A stretch of DNA of 64,000 bases from Actinernus sp. WN-2022 (GCA_030867875.1 JAOWCC010000577.1:158216344-158280343), one strand, 5' to 3'; positions 34,272-49,400 are shown, counted from the stretch's first letter. Notes: generated by a model not told the origin, from the sequence alone. A program made the numbers and translations.

Positions 34272-34448
34272 ATGGAGGAACAAGAAAAGATTCTTCAACG
34301 GTCGTCTTCAGACGAGCACTTCAATGTGTTAAGAACAACCAACTCTTCGATAAATAGACTGGCCTATATCCCTTTGCTGTTCACAGGATTTGTTAATTAC
34401 TGGGAATGGTGTGTTATCATGGCATCTATATACCCATATATTAAAACG
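34272..34448 (+). CDS. Transporter exon 1 (residues 1-59)
   Basis: ATG at 34272 is preceded by GAGAC; the exon ends ATTAAAACG before GTAGGT. Phase 0. It holds the cytosolic N-terminus and helix 1. Confidence 0.85.
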
Positions 34449-37400
34449 GTAGGTAAACAGGATTAATAGTATGAGATTCACTTCACCAGGAAGACAGGGA
34501 TTAGATGGACCGGAAGAATAGTGTCGAAAGTAAAAGCGAAAAGTTCAAATCTTGAGAACTTTTGGTTAGACGCAATTAGCATGCCGGACAACTTTCGTTG
34601 TGTCAGTGCCGGTTTATTTCGCTCAAAAATACTTAACAGTTCCTATAAACAGTTCCAACGTCTACGTCCTTTGTTGGATTGGAAAGAAGTGCAACATTTT
34701 ACTCCACTCTGTTTACAGAAGATTTCGTACCTATATGTAGCTAAACACAATCACAGTATCAGATATAGTATCTGTATGTTTAATCGGTAAAGCTTGTTGC
34801 ATTACAAAACCGATAGTGACACGGCACAGTGCCTTTACCGGCAGATTTACATATAAATTCAGTTGAGTTAATAATACAAATATATGATTATGATAAATAA
34901 TAATAAGGATATGATTGAGTGATACATAAGTAGGTATTACTATTCATTTAGAAAAGCCATAGTTTTTTTTTAGAAAATATATCTATGTTAGAGGACACTG
35001 AACTAAGTCCTCTGGAAGAGCATTCCAGATGGGAACAGTCCTGGAGAAGAAAGAGAATTTGAAAACATCGGTCCGAGTCGAAATATGTTTGTATTTGAAG
35101 TTGTGCTTGTGGCGTGTAACTGACTTAGATGCAAGTGTGAGATAGTCGTAAAGGTCGGTTGCGTTAAAACCATGAGAAGCCTTATACATAAAGTTCAGAC
35201 GGAGACATTCGTGACGTACTGAAAGTATAAAGGGCCATTCTAGGTTTTTTAGCATAGCACCAACACTGGACTCTCTGCAGTAATCCTGGTGTACAAAACG
35301 CGCAGCTCTTCGTTGGATCTTCTCAAGTAAATTGGAATTTCGATGTGTACTGTAAGGATCCCACGCTAGACAAGCATATTCCATAGTAGGCCGTACGAGG
35401 CTTAGGTATAATTTGGATTTGACCTCGCGGGAACAATGATAGAAGTTTCTAGAAAGAAAATCTAAAGCCCGACTACTCTTCTTAGATATGTATGCGCAGT
35501 GATTTTTAAAACGCAAGTCGGATGAGAAGAAAACACCTAAATACTGCTGAAGGTTAGATTCCTTAAGTGCTGTACCATTTAGAGAGTACCTTGTTTTAAT
35601 TGGAGATTTGGAACGAGAAATGTGCATAGAAAAACATTTAGTGCAATTTAAACGCATTTGCCATTTCTCAGCCCATGTCGACAGTGCGTTTAAGTCGGAT
35701 TGAAGTTGCAGAGGAGAAAAAGCAGTCGACAGTTCCAGGTAAACTATGAAGTCGTCAGCGAACATTCGGATATTGGAAGAGATACCCGCCGGAAGATTGT
35801 TAATGTACAGCAGAAATAGCAAATGGCCTATCACTGAACAACGAGGAACACCGGAGGTAACTGCACATATGCTTGAAAAATCAGCCTTTTATCCATGATA
35901 AGGTATGAGCATCAAAACCGCAAGAAGCAAGTTTAGACAGCAATCTCTGATGCGGAACGGAATCGAAAGCTTCAGAAAAATCGAGTAAGACGAGGTCGGT
36001 CTGAATACCATGGTCAAAATTTTCAGAAAAATCATGAATGGTAGAGACAAGCTGGGATTCACAGGAGCAACCCTTGCGTAAACCGTTGATCTAAATGACT
36101 TATAATATTAGTAAAGATGATGTACTCTATGGTCTTACATATATTTCAATATATTTAAGAAATACATGTATATATTTATCAAAGTACAAACAAATAAGCA
36201 TGATGTAAAACGTTATAAAACCAGTTACACAAGCATGCAGGATAGCGTGACGCCCTTGATGCGCGCGTTACACGTCTGCCTGCAGTCACGCTAGTTCATA
36301 CAACGAAAAGAGTTGAAAGTCAACAATTATAGTACAACATTTTACACACTTCGGGTGAATTAATCAGTTCCATTTGTGAATTCTGAACACAACAGGTCGA
36401 GGATATAACTGGGCGACAAGGTTACCCATCTGAAACTTTGTGAATTCTGTTCAGCTGTTTTCCCCCTAAAGTTGATGCTCTCCTTCTCTGTTATATTCTA
36501 CAATGATGCATTTAGTATCTACATGGAATTCTTAACATTACGCTAAATAGATACAAGACGGCAGATAGAGAGAACTTTGTACGAGTGGGCAAGTTACAAC
36601 AATTACCTACGGCACGGTTACTGTACGACATGCCTTGACGTTGAAATCGTTTCCCATTGTTTAAAATGGTATTTCTGATCCAATCAAATTACAGAGTTAC
36701 GGTAGAGTTACGGTACGGACGGTAAGGCTACGAACATGCCGTATTTTCCCCCACACGTACGAAATCCGCTTTCGACGCACGGTTACTGTACGGCATCCTG
36801 TGACACTGAAATGGTTTCGCCATTGTTTCGAATTCGTCCTTCTGATCCAATCAAATTATAGAAATACAATACGGTAAAGCCTTACAGTGTATGCAGGGTG
36901 CAACTGTAGACAAGTTTCATGTCTAAAATAAATACCGGCTCCACGCTCTCACAATTATTTGACTTTGAATGTGAAGGATTTGATTAAAAGAACAAGGAAT
37001 TCATAATATATAGAGCATGATCAAATTTTGGCTTCGCACTAACTAGTACTGCACTTCCATTTCATATTACTATCAGGGTATCCTATAGTTTATCACAGTG
37101 CAGGTAATTATTTTTTCTACTGACACAAAATCTACTCTACACATAAGAACGTTAACTAGGTTAACCATCAGTGGTTAAAACCCTGGGCGGACTCCAACAC
37201 TGAGGGTCTTAAAAGTATTTAGTTATAAATAGGTGTTGGGTTTTGTGAAACAATCTCGTTCTCGAACTGCAAATGCGGTTAGGCCTTTCAAGACGTCTTC
37301 TCGGATAAGGACGCCACCTCGTGGATGTACTGTTTGGTTAATCCCATTATTATTGTTATTATTATTATTATTGTTGTTGTTGTTGATGATGATGTTGTTG

Positions 37401-40400
37401 ATGATGTTGTGTTGTTGATGTTATCATTGTTATTATCATCATCATCATCATTATTGCTGTTGTTAGGTTAGGGTTAACAAGTTAGTAGTTTGTCCTCTAT
37501 GGTATTATTATTATTATTATTATTACTTCTTACCAGTTCACTAACGATCGCGATGATCGTAAAGGCCAGCTGTACTTGGCTCTCGCTCTCAGTTCTCACT
37601 CTCTGCTCCAAGGCCTATCCCTACCTGTGTCGGCCAAGCTGGTCAAGAGATTTTCGCAAATGAAAGGTGTTCTCCTGTTGCTACTTCTCATCTCCATTGT
37701 CGGCAATCTGATGTACATCGCTGGTTCGTCGGTGGGCATGGTAGCACTTGTTATCCTTGGAAGAGCAGTAGCTGGAGCTGGAGCAGGTGCGGTAGGCTTC
37801 ACCAAACCCATATTATTTAATTTAATTTAAATTAAATATATATTCAGGGAGTTCCAGTGTGTACACAGAAAATAAGGGGTTGATCTTAGTGCTAGGACTA
37901 GCAGTATTTTGCTGTCGATATGCAAAACAGTTTAGAGAGATTACAATACAATAAAGATAACCTTAGTGTTAGGACTAGTCAGTATTGTTGTCGAAGTTTG
38001 AATAATACATTACCCCTCTTGCTGACTCATTAGCAGTAAGGTATCGGATAGTGACTTCCTGTCGCGCTCCTCCATAGCCTTACCGTGCCCCAAACCCCAA
38101 CCCCATCTTCTAAACACCCCAATCCTTATGAACCCCAATCCTTATCAAACCCCACTCCTCACTATTTCTCCCGTCATGATAGCCTGACACTGCGTATATG
38201 TCTTGTTTTATTTCAATTGCTCGACCTATATACTGTGTATATATTTGTGTATTGTACATCTGTATGTTTATGCATTACTTGTGTTATTTGTGAGACCAGA
38301 CAATTATATTCTTGCAATGTGCATGCAACGTAACGCTATTGCGAGACAAGTTGCAGAAGGAATTGCGCGCGTAACACCCAATCTTTGCAAGTCGTCTCGC
38401 TACGAAAATTTGCGAAACGCCGGAGTTGCAGGGCCGAAGGAGAATTGTACCATTATTTTCTTTTCTTAACGCTACGCGGACTAAAATTCGATGGCACTGG
38501 AAGCTGCAAAGAAAGTTGCGAACGTCCGACACCCTACAGCAGATTGCAGTGATTTTCTCAGTATCGTAAAGCTTGCGTTGCAAGTTGCAATACAAATTTA
38601 CTCGTGTAATAGGATATGACGTCATTGTCAGTATGCCCCCTTGAAAACACGAAATGCCAGTAACGCCGTATTTAACAAACAGAAGATGGTTCTCCGTGTT
38701 GTATTTAACGGTTAGAGACTGATGTGCGTTCTTTTATCAGCAAATATAGGTACACGATGAACGAAAAATAATGAATACTGCATGAGGCCGAAGGCCGAAT
38801 GCATGCAGTATGAAGAAATTTTAAGTTCATCGTACAGTCAGCGAGTGCCTGTATTTGTCGATAAAACACAACTATTTTAATATTCAAACTGAGCGCACAG
38901 TAGTGCGTTTCAATTGAAATCAGTTGTCAACAACCAATTCAAAAGAAATCAAAGATTCTGGCTGAATAAAATAATCGTAAATACCTGCATAAAGAAATGT
39001 CATTTCAATAGACAATAAATAAAACAGGAATTGTTTTATCATTCTAACTGAGTAGATAACTTTGCAAAAAATCATTTACTTTTGGCGTTCGGTCAGCGAG
39101 AAGCCGTCTTGCGATTTCAATTGAATTAGTATTGTACATACTCGAAAACGTTTCTCTTGGAGCCATATATTCAAAGTTTATATATTGAAGTCTTTAGCCA
39201 GCTTAACCCATAGAAAGTCTACTTTCTTTGATAGTTTCTTTCATTCAAAAATGACTAACCTGGATCCAGTGGTTTGCATGCATCTTGACGTCTTTTCAGG
39301 ATTAACATTCTCAGAAGGTATAAGGAGTGAGCAGATGCATGGAGGCCGGATCCAAGTCAAATACTTTCCAAATTTAAAGTTTCTGGATTTTTTACACATC
39401 CACTGAATTCTCGCCGCATTGTTTCATCTTATTGACAGAGTAAGGTCTCGGAAATAAAATCCACTTCTTCAGTAAGACTACTATAGTGTTTTAGATTGAA
39501 GCTTTCCATGACTTGTTTGTGACTTGCAATGCTTGCAAATCCTCCATTTCCAAGGAGCGATTATGCAAATGTTCGTCTCAAAATATGTATTCTGTCATAC
39601 TAGAGAGACAAAATTCAATCCTGCTGTTACCTTTATAGCAGTTATCTGCCATTCACACTATTAGATAAGCGGTTGGAATGTCGTTGGCATGAGGTTTTCC
39701 AAACATGTATTAGGTATCCCTTCCTCGGGTTTACACAACAACTTGAGAATTCTCCCAAAGGGAAAGAGAGGATCTGGGTCGAGTGCATTATAGGTGTCAG
39801 GAGTGCTTTGTTCACCAATAATGCACTATCATTAGCCAATCACATGCCTGGATGTTGACTGTGCACGAAGTTTGAACATTAAAACAAAATAATGCACGCT
39901 CGTAGTCTTAGTTGAGAAACTGCGGATGCATGAGCGGAACGCGAGTGCATTTAGCAGCTTTTTAAGACCTCGAAAGAGCAATATTTCGTTATAGGACATA
40001 AGAGAACCATCTTCTATATGTTTTATAATATATAATTCGATCTACGTGGAAAGAAATGCTTAATTAAGCATGCATTATAAGATGACCAAGCACACTGAGC
40101 AGCCAATGAAATCGCGCGTTCTTAGGATGCTCTCGTAGTTTCAGTGTATTCTAATATTTTTTTTTAGCCATGGGAGGTGTGGTATTCAGGTACCTCGTCA
40201 CTAACGTACGAACCGAGACTCGTGCAAGGACCAATACCTGGTACAGGATGGCGAGTATGGCTGGGGTGATACTCGCAATGCTGGGTAAGTTACCGTCATT
40301 TCGGTTTGATTAAAACTCACAAAATAACATACTGAATCTTCTGTGTATCAAACATAAACGAAACCAAATGACCGCGAAATTCTAAGACTAAGCAATAAAC

Positions 40401-43400
40401 AAGGAACATTTAGCTGCTCTAAATTTCCTTAGCAGATGTTGTGTGTGATTGGTTGACTTCAGGGTTGGTTTGATGATCTCAAGTGTATGGTGCTTTACTC
40501 TCATACTAGCCTTCTTCTCGTGCATCTCTATGGATACGGTCTTCCTGTGGTAAGAAGGAAGAAGAGGGGGATAGGCCCTTTGCAGCTAACAGTCACGTGC
40601 TGGTATAATACTTCATTAACGAATGAATTGAGCTCGTGATCCCCATGGGAAAGGTGTTGCCATGGATGCTGGAGAGCAAGCTATCTTTAAAATCGCAGTT
40701 TTAAAAAGATCGACAATCGATTGGAGGTGGAAAATAGCATTTACAAACAGGATTTGTTAATAACACTACCGATCTCGTACAAGGCCTTTGAATAAATGAA
40801 GTCAGATATTTTTTGCTCTCCAGTACAACCACGTGATTTGTTAGCTGCAAAAGGCCTATTGGGAGAGGAAGCGGAATTCCACAGGAATCCCGATATTGTA
40901 GGCAAACGCTGCCCTAAAGTGCATAAAAGCCCAATGTTTATTATCATTAAGAGCGACTCTACATCAAGTAAATAGATGAATTATAAAATATTTATTGATT
41001 TGAGTGTTGCGTCTATGAGTTTCCAATATGCTAATGTGTGATGTCACAGGAGGCCAACAAAAGGTAATGTCTTTCTCCTTGTCAACAATTTCTGATACGA
41101 CTGATACAAAATATTTGGTAAAATAAGGCCCAAATAGCAATTTTTTTTATCTATGCCAGCTCATTTTTGTATAATAAATGAGCCTCCTATGACATCATAT
41201 AATTACCATATTGGAGGTAGTTTAAAGTGCCTATGAAGTGAAAAAAAAAACGATTCCGTTTAGTGTTATTATATTGTATTTATATTGTCTTTCCTTAGTC
41301 ATTTTCTGCAATTAAAAATCAATTTGGAGTGCGCGAGCATTATTATTTTTCGTGTCGAAATCAGGCATCATTGTCAAACTCATGCGACATTGTTTACGTC
41401 ATTAAGATTTAATAATCACATATGCATGTGACGTCATCTATATTCGTCTCCGTACATGCTACTACGAAATATATACATATATACAGTGCGTTTTTTTCTA
41501 ATTTTCATTCTAAATATGTCTTACTCAGCGAGGCCTTGCAGTCGGCCATATTTTTTCTCAGAGGAGCCTTACCGTCGGCCTTATCTTTACCTTTGTGAAT
41601 ATAGATGTGCAAGCCAGTTGACTTCACGCATGTGATTAGCATATCTTTAACGGCGTAATTTTTTGCAATTATGCCTGACTTCGACATGAAAAAAATGTTT
41701 TTTTTTCGCGTTCTCAAAATTAATTTTTGATTGCAGGAAATGACTAAGGGAAGACTAAGATTTTATACAATAAAATAGAAACGGGGTCGGTTTCATCACT
41801 TCTATTTTCGCATCAGAAACAGTAAGTGTCTTATCCAAGAGCAATTAAAACATGCATTACCAGGAGCGTCCATATTTCCTACATAGCTGTCACAGCGTTT
41901 TCACAACTTGGTTTATTTTTAGATCATTTTTGCTGCCAATTAGTGGCTTGTACCAGTGGTGGACAAAAGATGCCTCATTAGCTACTTTTGTTTACCAACA
42001 ATATAGCTGCTACGCTTTTGTAATTTTATTCCCTTAGGAATGATTGCAACCCAAGAATAGTAGGAAACCGTTCTAAAAATAGAATATGGTCAATCCAATA
42101 GTATTCAGTTTAGTGTTCTATATTCCATAGTGTCTCAATGAGGCAAGTGGCGTGGGCTCTGAAGCACAGGGAAGTCGTGGGGTAAAAATATTTTATTTAT
42201 GTAAGGTTATTTTGAGGCACCTCGGGGGTACTAGAGAGCTTAAGCAACGACGACGGCAACCTCTAGGACGACGGCATAACACAATAGACTTAATTGCAAA
42301 ATACAATAACTGCACATGAAAATGCACGCAGTCAACTACATTTCAACCGTTGTCTGCAAAAACACAACGTAAAAACTCCATATTCTACGTTAACAAGAGA
42401 ACGCAAACGGCTAAAGTAAATCACTCCGTTTTTCGTTCGGCGTGAACGGAACTCTATGCTTATCATATTTTTCGAAATTATGGATGTGAAAAGTAATTAA
42501 AGGCGAACGAAGGAAATAGTAAACATCATATTTTGGGAGAAAACACTTTTCTACGTCCCGTTGTCACTGCCGTCCCCGTCGTCGTTGCTTAAGCTCGCTA
42601 TTTATTCACCGAGGGTTCCGCCCGAGGGCACAAAGAATTCACATACCCCCGAGGGTGCTTCAAAATAACTGGCTTATTTTCCAGTTTGGCGAGTTTTGCG
42701 AATAATAGAAGAAGTATAGAAAAATAGAATAGAATAAAACACAATATAGAGAATGTCTTCATGGAATGTTTGATAGTGTGGCTAGTGTGGCGTTATTTGC
42801 ATTTTTATCTCGTTTCGAGCAGTGCACCGATTTCGTTATGGCTGATAGTGACGAGGATATTTTTCTCACTGAAAATAGGTTTCAGGGCTCAATTAACCAG
42901 TCCTGTGACCTGAAAGCCTTGTTTCAAATTGACGGCACGAAAGCCAACGAAAACGTGGATCTTACGGTAGAAATATAGTCGACAATTTATTTAATTTCGA
43001 AGAGTACCTGCAGAATTAGCACAAACGGATAAGGATACAAACTCAAGTGCTGGTTGTGCGAAGGGAAACGGCCCAAGAAATATTGAAGATGAAGTAATGT
43101 TAGAGCTGAACAAAGACCGAGTTCCAGAGAATACGAAGAAAGTAACTACTATGGACTCTGAATGTTTGGAATGAATGGGCTACAAAGCGCAACGCTCTTC
43201 AACATAGCTCTAGTGATCAATTTACTGAGAAGGAGCGGACACGGCTGCAGTACAAATCGTATGGCGAGAAAAACAACCAAGGAGGACTAAAGAATCGTAA
43301 AGGAAAACTCAAAGTTGTGGAGCAACATGCAAATTTAGACCAACCAGAAAGGTGTGTGGTGAAACTATATCAGAAGTATATTTCAAAATGCCCTAAATCA

Positions 43401-46400
43401 CTTGAAGATATGCTAAATAATGATGTTTTCTGACTATCTAACACCTAAACCAAATTGTAATTTGGATAGTGATATTTGGTATAAGAAAATGGCGTTAGGT
43501 AAAAATACGGGGCGGCCTTCACCTCCTCGGAACGTGGAATAGTACTGGTTATCCAAACAATGCCTAACCCTGAAACAATACAAACCCTAACCCTAAAACA
43601 ATGCAATTCTTTGTCAGTGCAGTCCGACTGGGGTCCAATAAAATGCAAGGTTTTGAGAGGTGAAGGGCTGCTGAAAAATATTCTTCGTAATGTAGTTGTT
43701 AATTTGTGCAAGGAAGTGGGAATCAAAGGGTCAGAAGGGTATAAGACTAATCATTCTTTACGCGCCACGTATACAGGGCATAAGTGTTTAAGTTCACTTC
43801 ACGTTTATCAGAGGCCTAATGCAAGAGAGAGGGAACTGGTTTCGGATGTTTTGCAGGGCAATAAACAGTCGTTTTCTGCGTTTTCGGATGAGTCGTTGTC
43901 AAAGAAAACTAAGGTAGAATTAGAATCGGTGTCCGATGAACCTGTAATTAAGAAAGCTAAAGTAGTAGAATCGGAAAAGTCGATGCGTGGCCAGAAGTTG
44001 GTCATGCAGAACAAAGATGTGCCTGTTTTTCATTTCTCCTGATGTAAAGTTGTGTTTACTAGTTAGATAATGAACACTCGAGTTCTATGTGATTTAGAGT
44101 GCCTCGCATTTTAGATAGAAAACCACTCGCGCTAGCGCGCTCGTGGTTTTCTATCTAAATGCTCGGCACTCTAAATTCCATAAACCACTCGCGTTCATTG
44201 TTTAACCCATACCTAACTTCAGTTGTGAAGACGCTGTGACATAGGCCTAGTATGCGGGATGACGCTCCTGGTTATGGGCTGCCTGACATTATTCTATTGC
44301 TTCTTTCAGCATCGGCGACATTTCTGCCGTTGTTTGGCGACGAAGATAACGCGGCAGCGAGAAATCTGGAACTGGATCAGTACACGGCGCCAGCAGCAAT
44401 GAGTGTACTACTCCTGTCTATAGACATCATCTTAGTCGTCATTTTATTTAAGGAAGACGAGAAAAACTATACAAGTAAGCCAAGAAACAAACTTAAAATG
44501 ATTCTACTTATTCATTTCAGGATATTAGTCATGCGTCTACTTTAAGCCCGGTTTCCATATGATCGCAGCGATCGCAGGATTCTTTTGTTCGGTGTGAATC
44601 GAAGCGTAAATTTAAACGCAGAACAAAAGAATCCTGCGATCGCTGCGATCATATGGAAACCGGGCATAAGCATGCACCTGGCTTAGCCCCCCACGTACGT
44701 CATACTCCGCTGGCCGATTAGAACGAAGGCTCTGGAGTTCAAATACAAGCCTCTGAGGCCTTAAAACATTTTTAGTAAATATTTTTATAACTTAATAAAC
44801 TCACAGTGAATTACAAATTAAGTGGTAGATAAAATATGAGTTGACGATCTTATTATGGTAATTTACAATGGTGAGCCGCTTCGTGCTTGTGAAATGAAAC
44901 AATAATTGGAATGCACGTCATTGTTATGTGATTCTGTGTTATTCTAATTATGGAACTTGAAATGACCATGTATGTTCCATAGGAGTTACAGATCTTTATC
45001 AAAAGTTATGCATACTTATTAGCTGAGTACGAAATCTTTATCAAAAGTTAATTTACTCGTTAATAATTTTATTGGGATTTACAGTACTGTGCATGTGATC
45101 TGAATACTGAGCTGGGATTGGTTTTCACCCTCATTAGTTATTCATGCATTTTACAAGAAAACTTAAACCTGTTAAAATATTTGATTGTTTTTGATGAAAC
45201 ATTTCACATACATATCTTGTGTGCTTGCCGGAGGGAAACTGGGGGGGGGGGGGGGGGGCGCAAACATGATTTCAACTTTAGTAGGCCTAGAGACGAGCCT
45301 AGGGTGCAATTTTGTTTGCGCTATTAAGAAACAGTCGACGAATTTCAATTTAAATGGTCATTATTCCGCATAACTAAGCTACACTTGCCATACTGAAAAG
45401 GAGGTTTTCTCAGACCAATGAAAGCAACGAAAAGGACTGAAATTAAGTTTTTCTCGGGAAGGTTAAGAAGGCGAAATACCTCTGCTAGCAGAATACTTAA
45501 TGTTAATGTTCTTTCCCCCATAAAAAAAATGTTGAAAGAGAAAACGATTTCAGAAAATCAATTTAGCAAATCAGTTTTTAACATCTAATATTTTCGACAA
45601 AGCTAGAACAATTAGGAAATTGTTTCTGCATTTAAAGTGCCACTAACTCCTTTTGCAATTTTCATACATATAAATATTTGAAAGGTTTTGAGTACTTCTG
45701 CGAAGAGAGTTTTGGCTGACAGAGAATACTCTATGTTCTAGGCTTGTTTGAAATGGTGAAAATTTGACCTTTCCTGACCCATGACCGCGTAAGAAAAAGA
45801 CTGGGTCGATTCTTCGTCTTCTAACATCTCACAGACTGTGTATATTATCTATATATCGATGTTGCTGTGATAGAAAGGCGCCATGGAGTATAATGCATTA
45901 ATGAGGTGACGTAAGATCAAGAATCGACCCAGTCATTTTCTTACGCGGTCATGGGTCAGGAAAGGTAACATTTTCACCATTTCAAACACGCATAGAACAA
46001 AGAGTATTCTCTGTAAGCCAAACATTTCTTCGCAGAAGTACTCAAAACCTTTTAAAGATTTATATGTATAAAAAATGCAAAAGGGGTTAGTGGCACTTTA
46101 ACGAAACCACTATAGCATGTTCTAATCCAATTAATTTTCATTTCCAGACAAACCAAAGGGTCTTAATGTTAAAGTGCGCCTAACGTTTATTTTGTTATCA
46201 TCAATATCGATTTTACATCAAGTTTTGAGTACTTCTGTGAAGAAAGTTTTGGTTTTGAGTGAATAATCTATGTTCTACGCTTGTTTGAAATCGTGAAAAT
46301 GTGACCTTTCCTGACCCACGACCGCTTAAGTAAAAGCCTGGGTCGATCCCTGGGTAGACGTCATATAATTAATTCGACTTTGCAATAATTTGGATAAATA

Positions 46401-49400
46401 CTTAACATGTTGACTAAAATGACTTTTTTCTTTACGAACAACTCGCAAGCAGTGTATATTCTCTATAAATCGATGTTGTGATAGAAAGACGGCATGGAGA
46501 ATAATGCAATAATGAGATGACGTCAACCCAGGGATCGATCTAGGCTTTTGCTTACGCGGCGGTCATGGGTCAGGAAAGTTCACATTTTCACGATTTCAAA
46601 CAAACGTAGAACAGTATTCTCTGTAAACCAAAACTTTCTTCACAGAAGTACTCAAAACTTGATATAGAATCGATATTTATGATAACAAAATAAACGTTAG
46701 GTGCACTTTAAGGAACGGACATACGCTGCAACATTGCGTGCAACAAAAATGCGTGCCTACCACGTCACAGTATTTTGATCAGCGGTATGCAAAAAAGTGG
46801 CATTTCATTGGCTGAACCTAAAGCGTCGCACCATTACCAGCAATGTTGCAGGGATGTTCACACGGTGTAATTTGCTGCGCGCAATGTTCGTTGCAGAAGT
46901 GGGGACACGAAACAATTTCGCCATTGCCGATTATATTGCGCGCAGTGTTGCAGCGTGTGTCCGCACCTTTAGTTGACTGATTTAAACTAGTTCTTACCCT
47001 GCACTTTATGTATTCCAGACGACAGTCACGCAACAGTATCCATCAGAGGCTTCCTAACCCGGAGAGGTATCATCCTGACTTTACTGATGTTTTTCCTTGT
47101 GGGCTACCTGGCCACGTGGCTGGCTTACACTCTCCCGCTCGTCTGCTTCCCTTTCTTCAGTTGGACTATCATGAAGTTCGCCTGGTTGTTGGTAGGAGTG
47201 TTCGGTGCAGCTATGACGGCCACAGTCGTAATGTCTTTGTTTGTGCGTTCAAGCTTCATGTTTCAGGATGGAGAGCTAAAGGTCGTTTTGATCAGCTGTG
47301 GGTTTCTACTTGTTGGAGTTCTTCTTTACTTTTTGGGAGCACAGCCAGTGAGTTAATTTGCACAATTCAGTAGCTAATATTTCCGGGAATCCAGAGGAGT
47401 TGTAGAAAAAAAACGAGGAGCGAGCGAGAGAGAAAGGAAAAATCCGAAGCGCGCGACAGGCATGTACGAAAAGGAAATCAATCTGCTAGCTAATTTACAG
47501 TTAAACCACAGGCAGCCCAAGCTCTATTTTTGTGTCATTATTGCGAGATTTTGCAGAAAATAATAAAATGTAAGAAATCTATACAGTACTCAAATAAAGG
47601 TTACATACCTCTTTACAGTTGTGTTATTGATTGTTCTGTGTACTCCTGGGGTCATTTTAGCCACTTTAACAAGATTTCCAATTCACCGTCCCACCCTATT
47701 AGTTTTCGATGAGTTGTGCCAAACACGACTATCGTACACCCTGGCGGGATCAAATCTAGCGGGAAAGCTCGTACCAACCAACCAATGGGAGTGCAGCAGT
47801 TATTTTGAAATTGCGCACGCGTGGACGTGGTCGGCACGGAGTCTATCACAGGCTTCTCAGCATTGAAAAAAGTTGTGGAAAAGGGACTATTAATCGGGCT
47901 AAAATGTAACTGTGATCGCCATGGAGGATGCAGGTGAAGGAAAGAACATTGGACTTTAGGGTTAGCGTGATTTTGTGACAATATTCCGGGGAAATTCGCG
48001 ATACGAGGGGATTTTCGGCGATCGCCATCGTTGGATGCGAGGTGAAGTCTAGCCTTGTCATTTTATATAACAGCTGGGACGGTGAATTGGAAATCTTGTT
48101 AAAGTGGCTAAAATGACCCCAGGAGACACAGGACAATCAATAACACAACCGTAAAGAGGTATGTAACCTTTATTTGAGTAATGTATATATTTCTTACATT
48201 TTATTAATTTCTGCAAAATCTCGATATAATGACACAAAATTAGAGCTTGGGCTGCCTGTGGTTAAACGTAATAAACTCGGGGCAAAATGTTTGACACTAC
48301 AGGGACAGGGTTGTCGCCAGGATTTGGCAAAATCAGTACACAAATGGTAGAAAATGTTCGAGACTCCAAAGGTTTGAAGGGTGAGCGGATTATAACCAAA
48401 GTGAGTGGCATCCAGTGGCTAAATCTAATCGGGGCTTGATATGAGAGTGAAGGGAGGGGGTAGGGGTCTCGAGGAAGGGGGTCAATTGCAATTCCTCGAG
48501 GGAGAGGTCAGTTCTTAGAGGAACTTTCCCCCTCTATTTGATCCTCTGGTAACACCACTGCACTCTAATCCACCGATAAATCTTTTCTCGCTCTCATTAT
48601 CAATGCACCATATTCACACCTGATAATTTTCGAGATCAACAAACTGGGGTCTCTAATATGAAAATATTCGCTGTCATCTCAAAGGGCATCTATAAATCAA
48701 CATTTTTGGAAAGTTTAAATAGTGTAGGATGAATTCCCGAAAAGATATTGACGATGGAATTTATAGACCTTTGTATGGGATTGTGCAGTCATGCGTACCT
48801 CGTTTTGTTATTTCAGATTCAAAAACGTCAAGACTTCCACAGTTTACTTACACAAACGCCCTCTTAGAGGAAAGAATACTCTGAGAGCAGAGCCCTATTT
48901 TCTTTGGTTTTCTAATCTCCTTCCACTGAGAGCGAAGAAAATAAAACTGCTGTATTCGTGTTTCAATCACATTGAGCATGCATGCGTTGTCCAATCACAA
49001 GAGACCGTTTCCACGCTTGGGACATGACTAATTTCAACCTCGTCCCCAGCGTCTTCTCGGTCAGATCCAAGATGGCGGCTACACCAGAGAAAACGAGCTC
49101 CTAAGGAGAGGAATCGCTCACTTAATTAATTCATGATATGACAATATAAACTAACTAAAATCCTACCCTGAAAAATAAAAAAATAAAAAAACCCTAACCG
49201 GTCAGTAAACAAGATCACCTAGAGTTAGGGTTCTCAAGAAAAACTTCTCAAGAAAATGGTGAAGTAAAAAAACTCGAACTCGAACTCGAACCCCGCTCCC
49301 GCCTACTCTTAAGGCAAACGTCTCAACCACTACTCTAAACAACCATCGTCGCTCAATAGCCCACTTCCGTGATATGCTTTACTTGTCACGAACAAAGGTT

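Noticed and set aside
34521..34790. 89-codon frame just after transporter exon 1
   Set aside because: Intronic, not needed for frame, no hydrophobic helix or known motif.
37792..37800. GTAGGC as donor for transporter exon 2
   Set aside because: Breaks the frame with exon 3; GTGCGG five bases earlier restores it.
43560..43600. Telomere-like CCCTAACCCTAA near 43583
   Set aside because: Only about two units; too short for an interstitial telomere.
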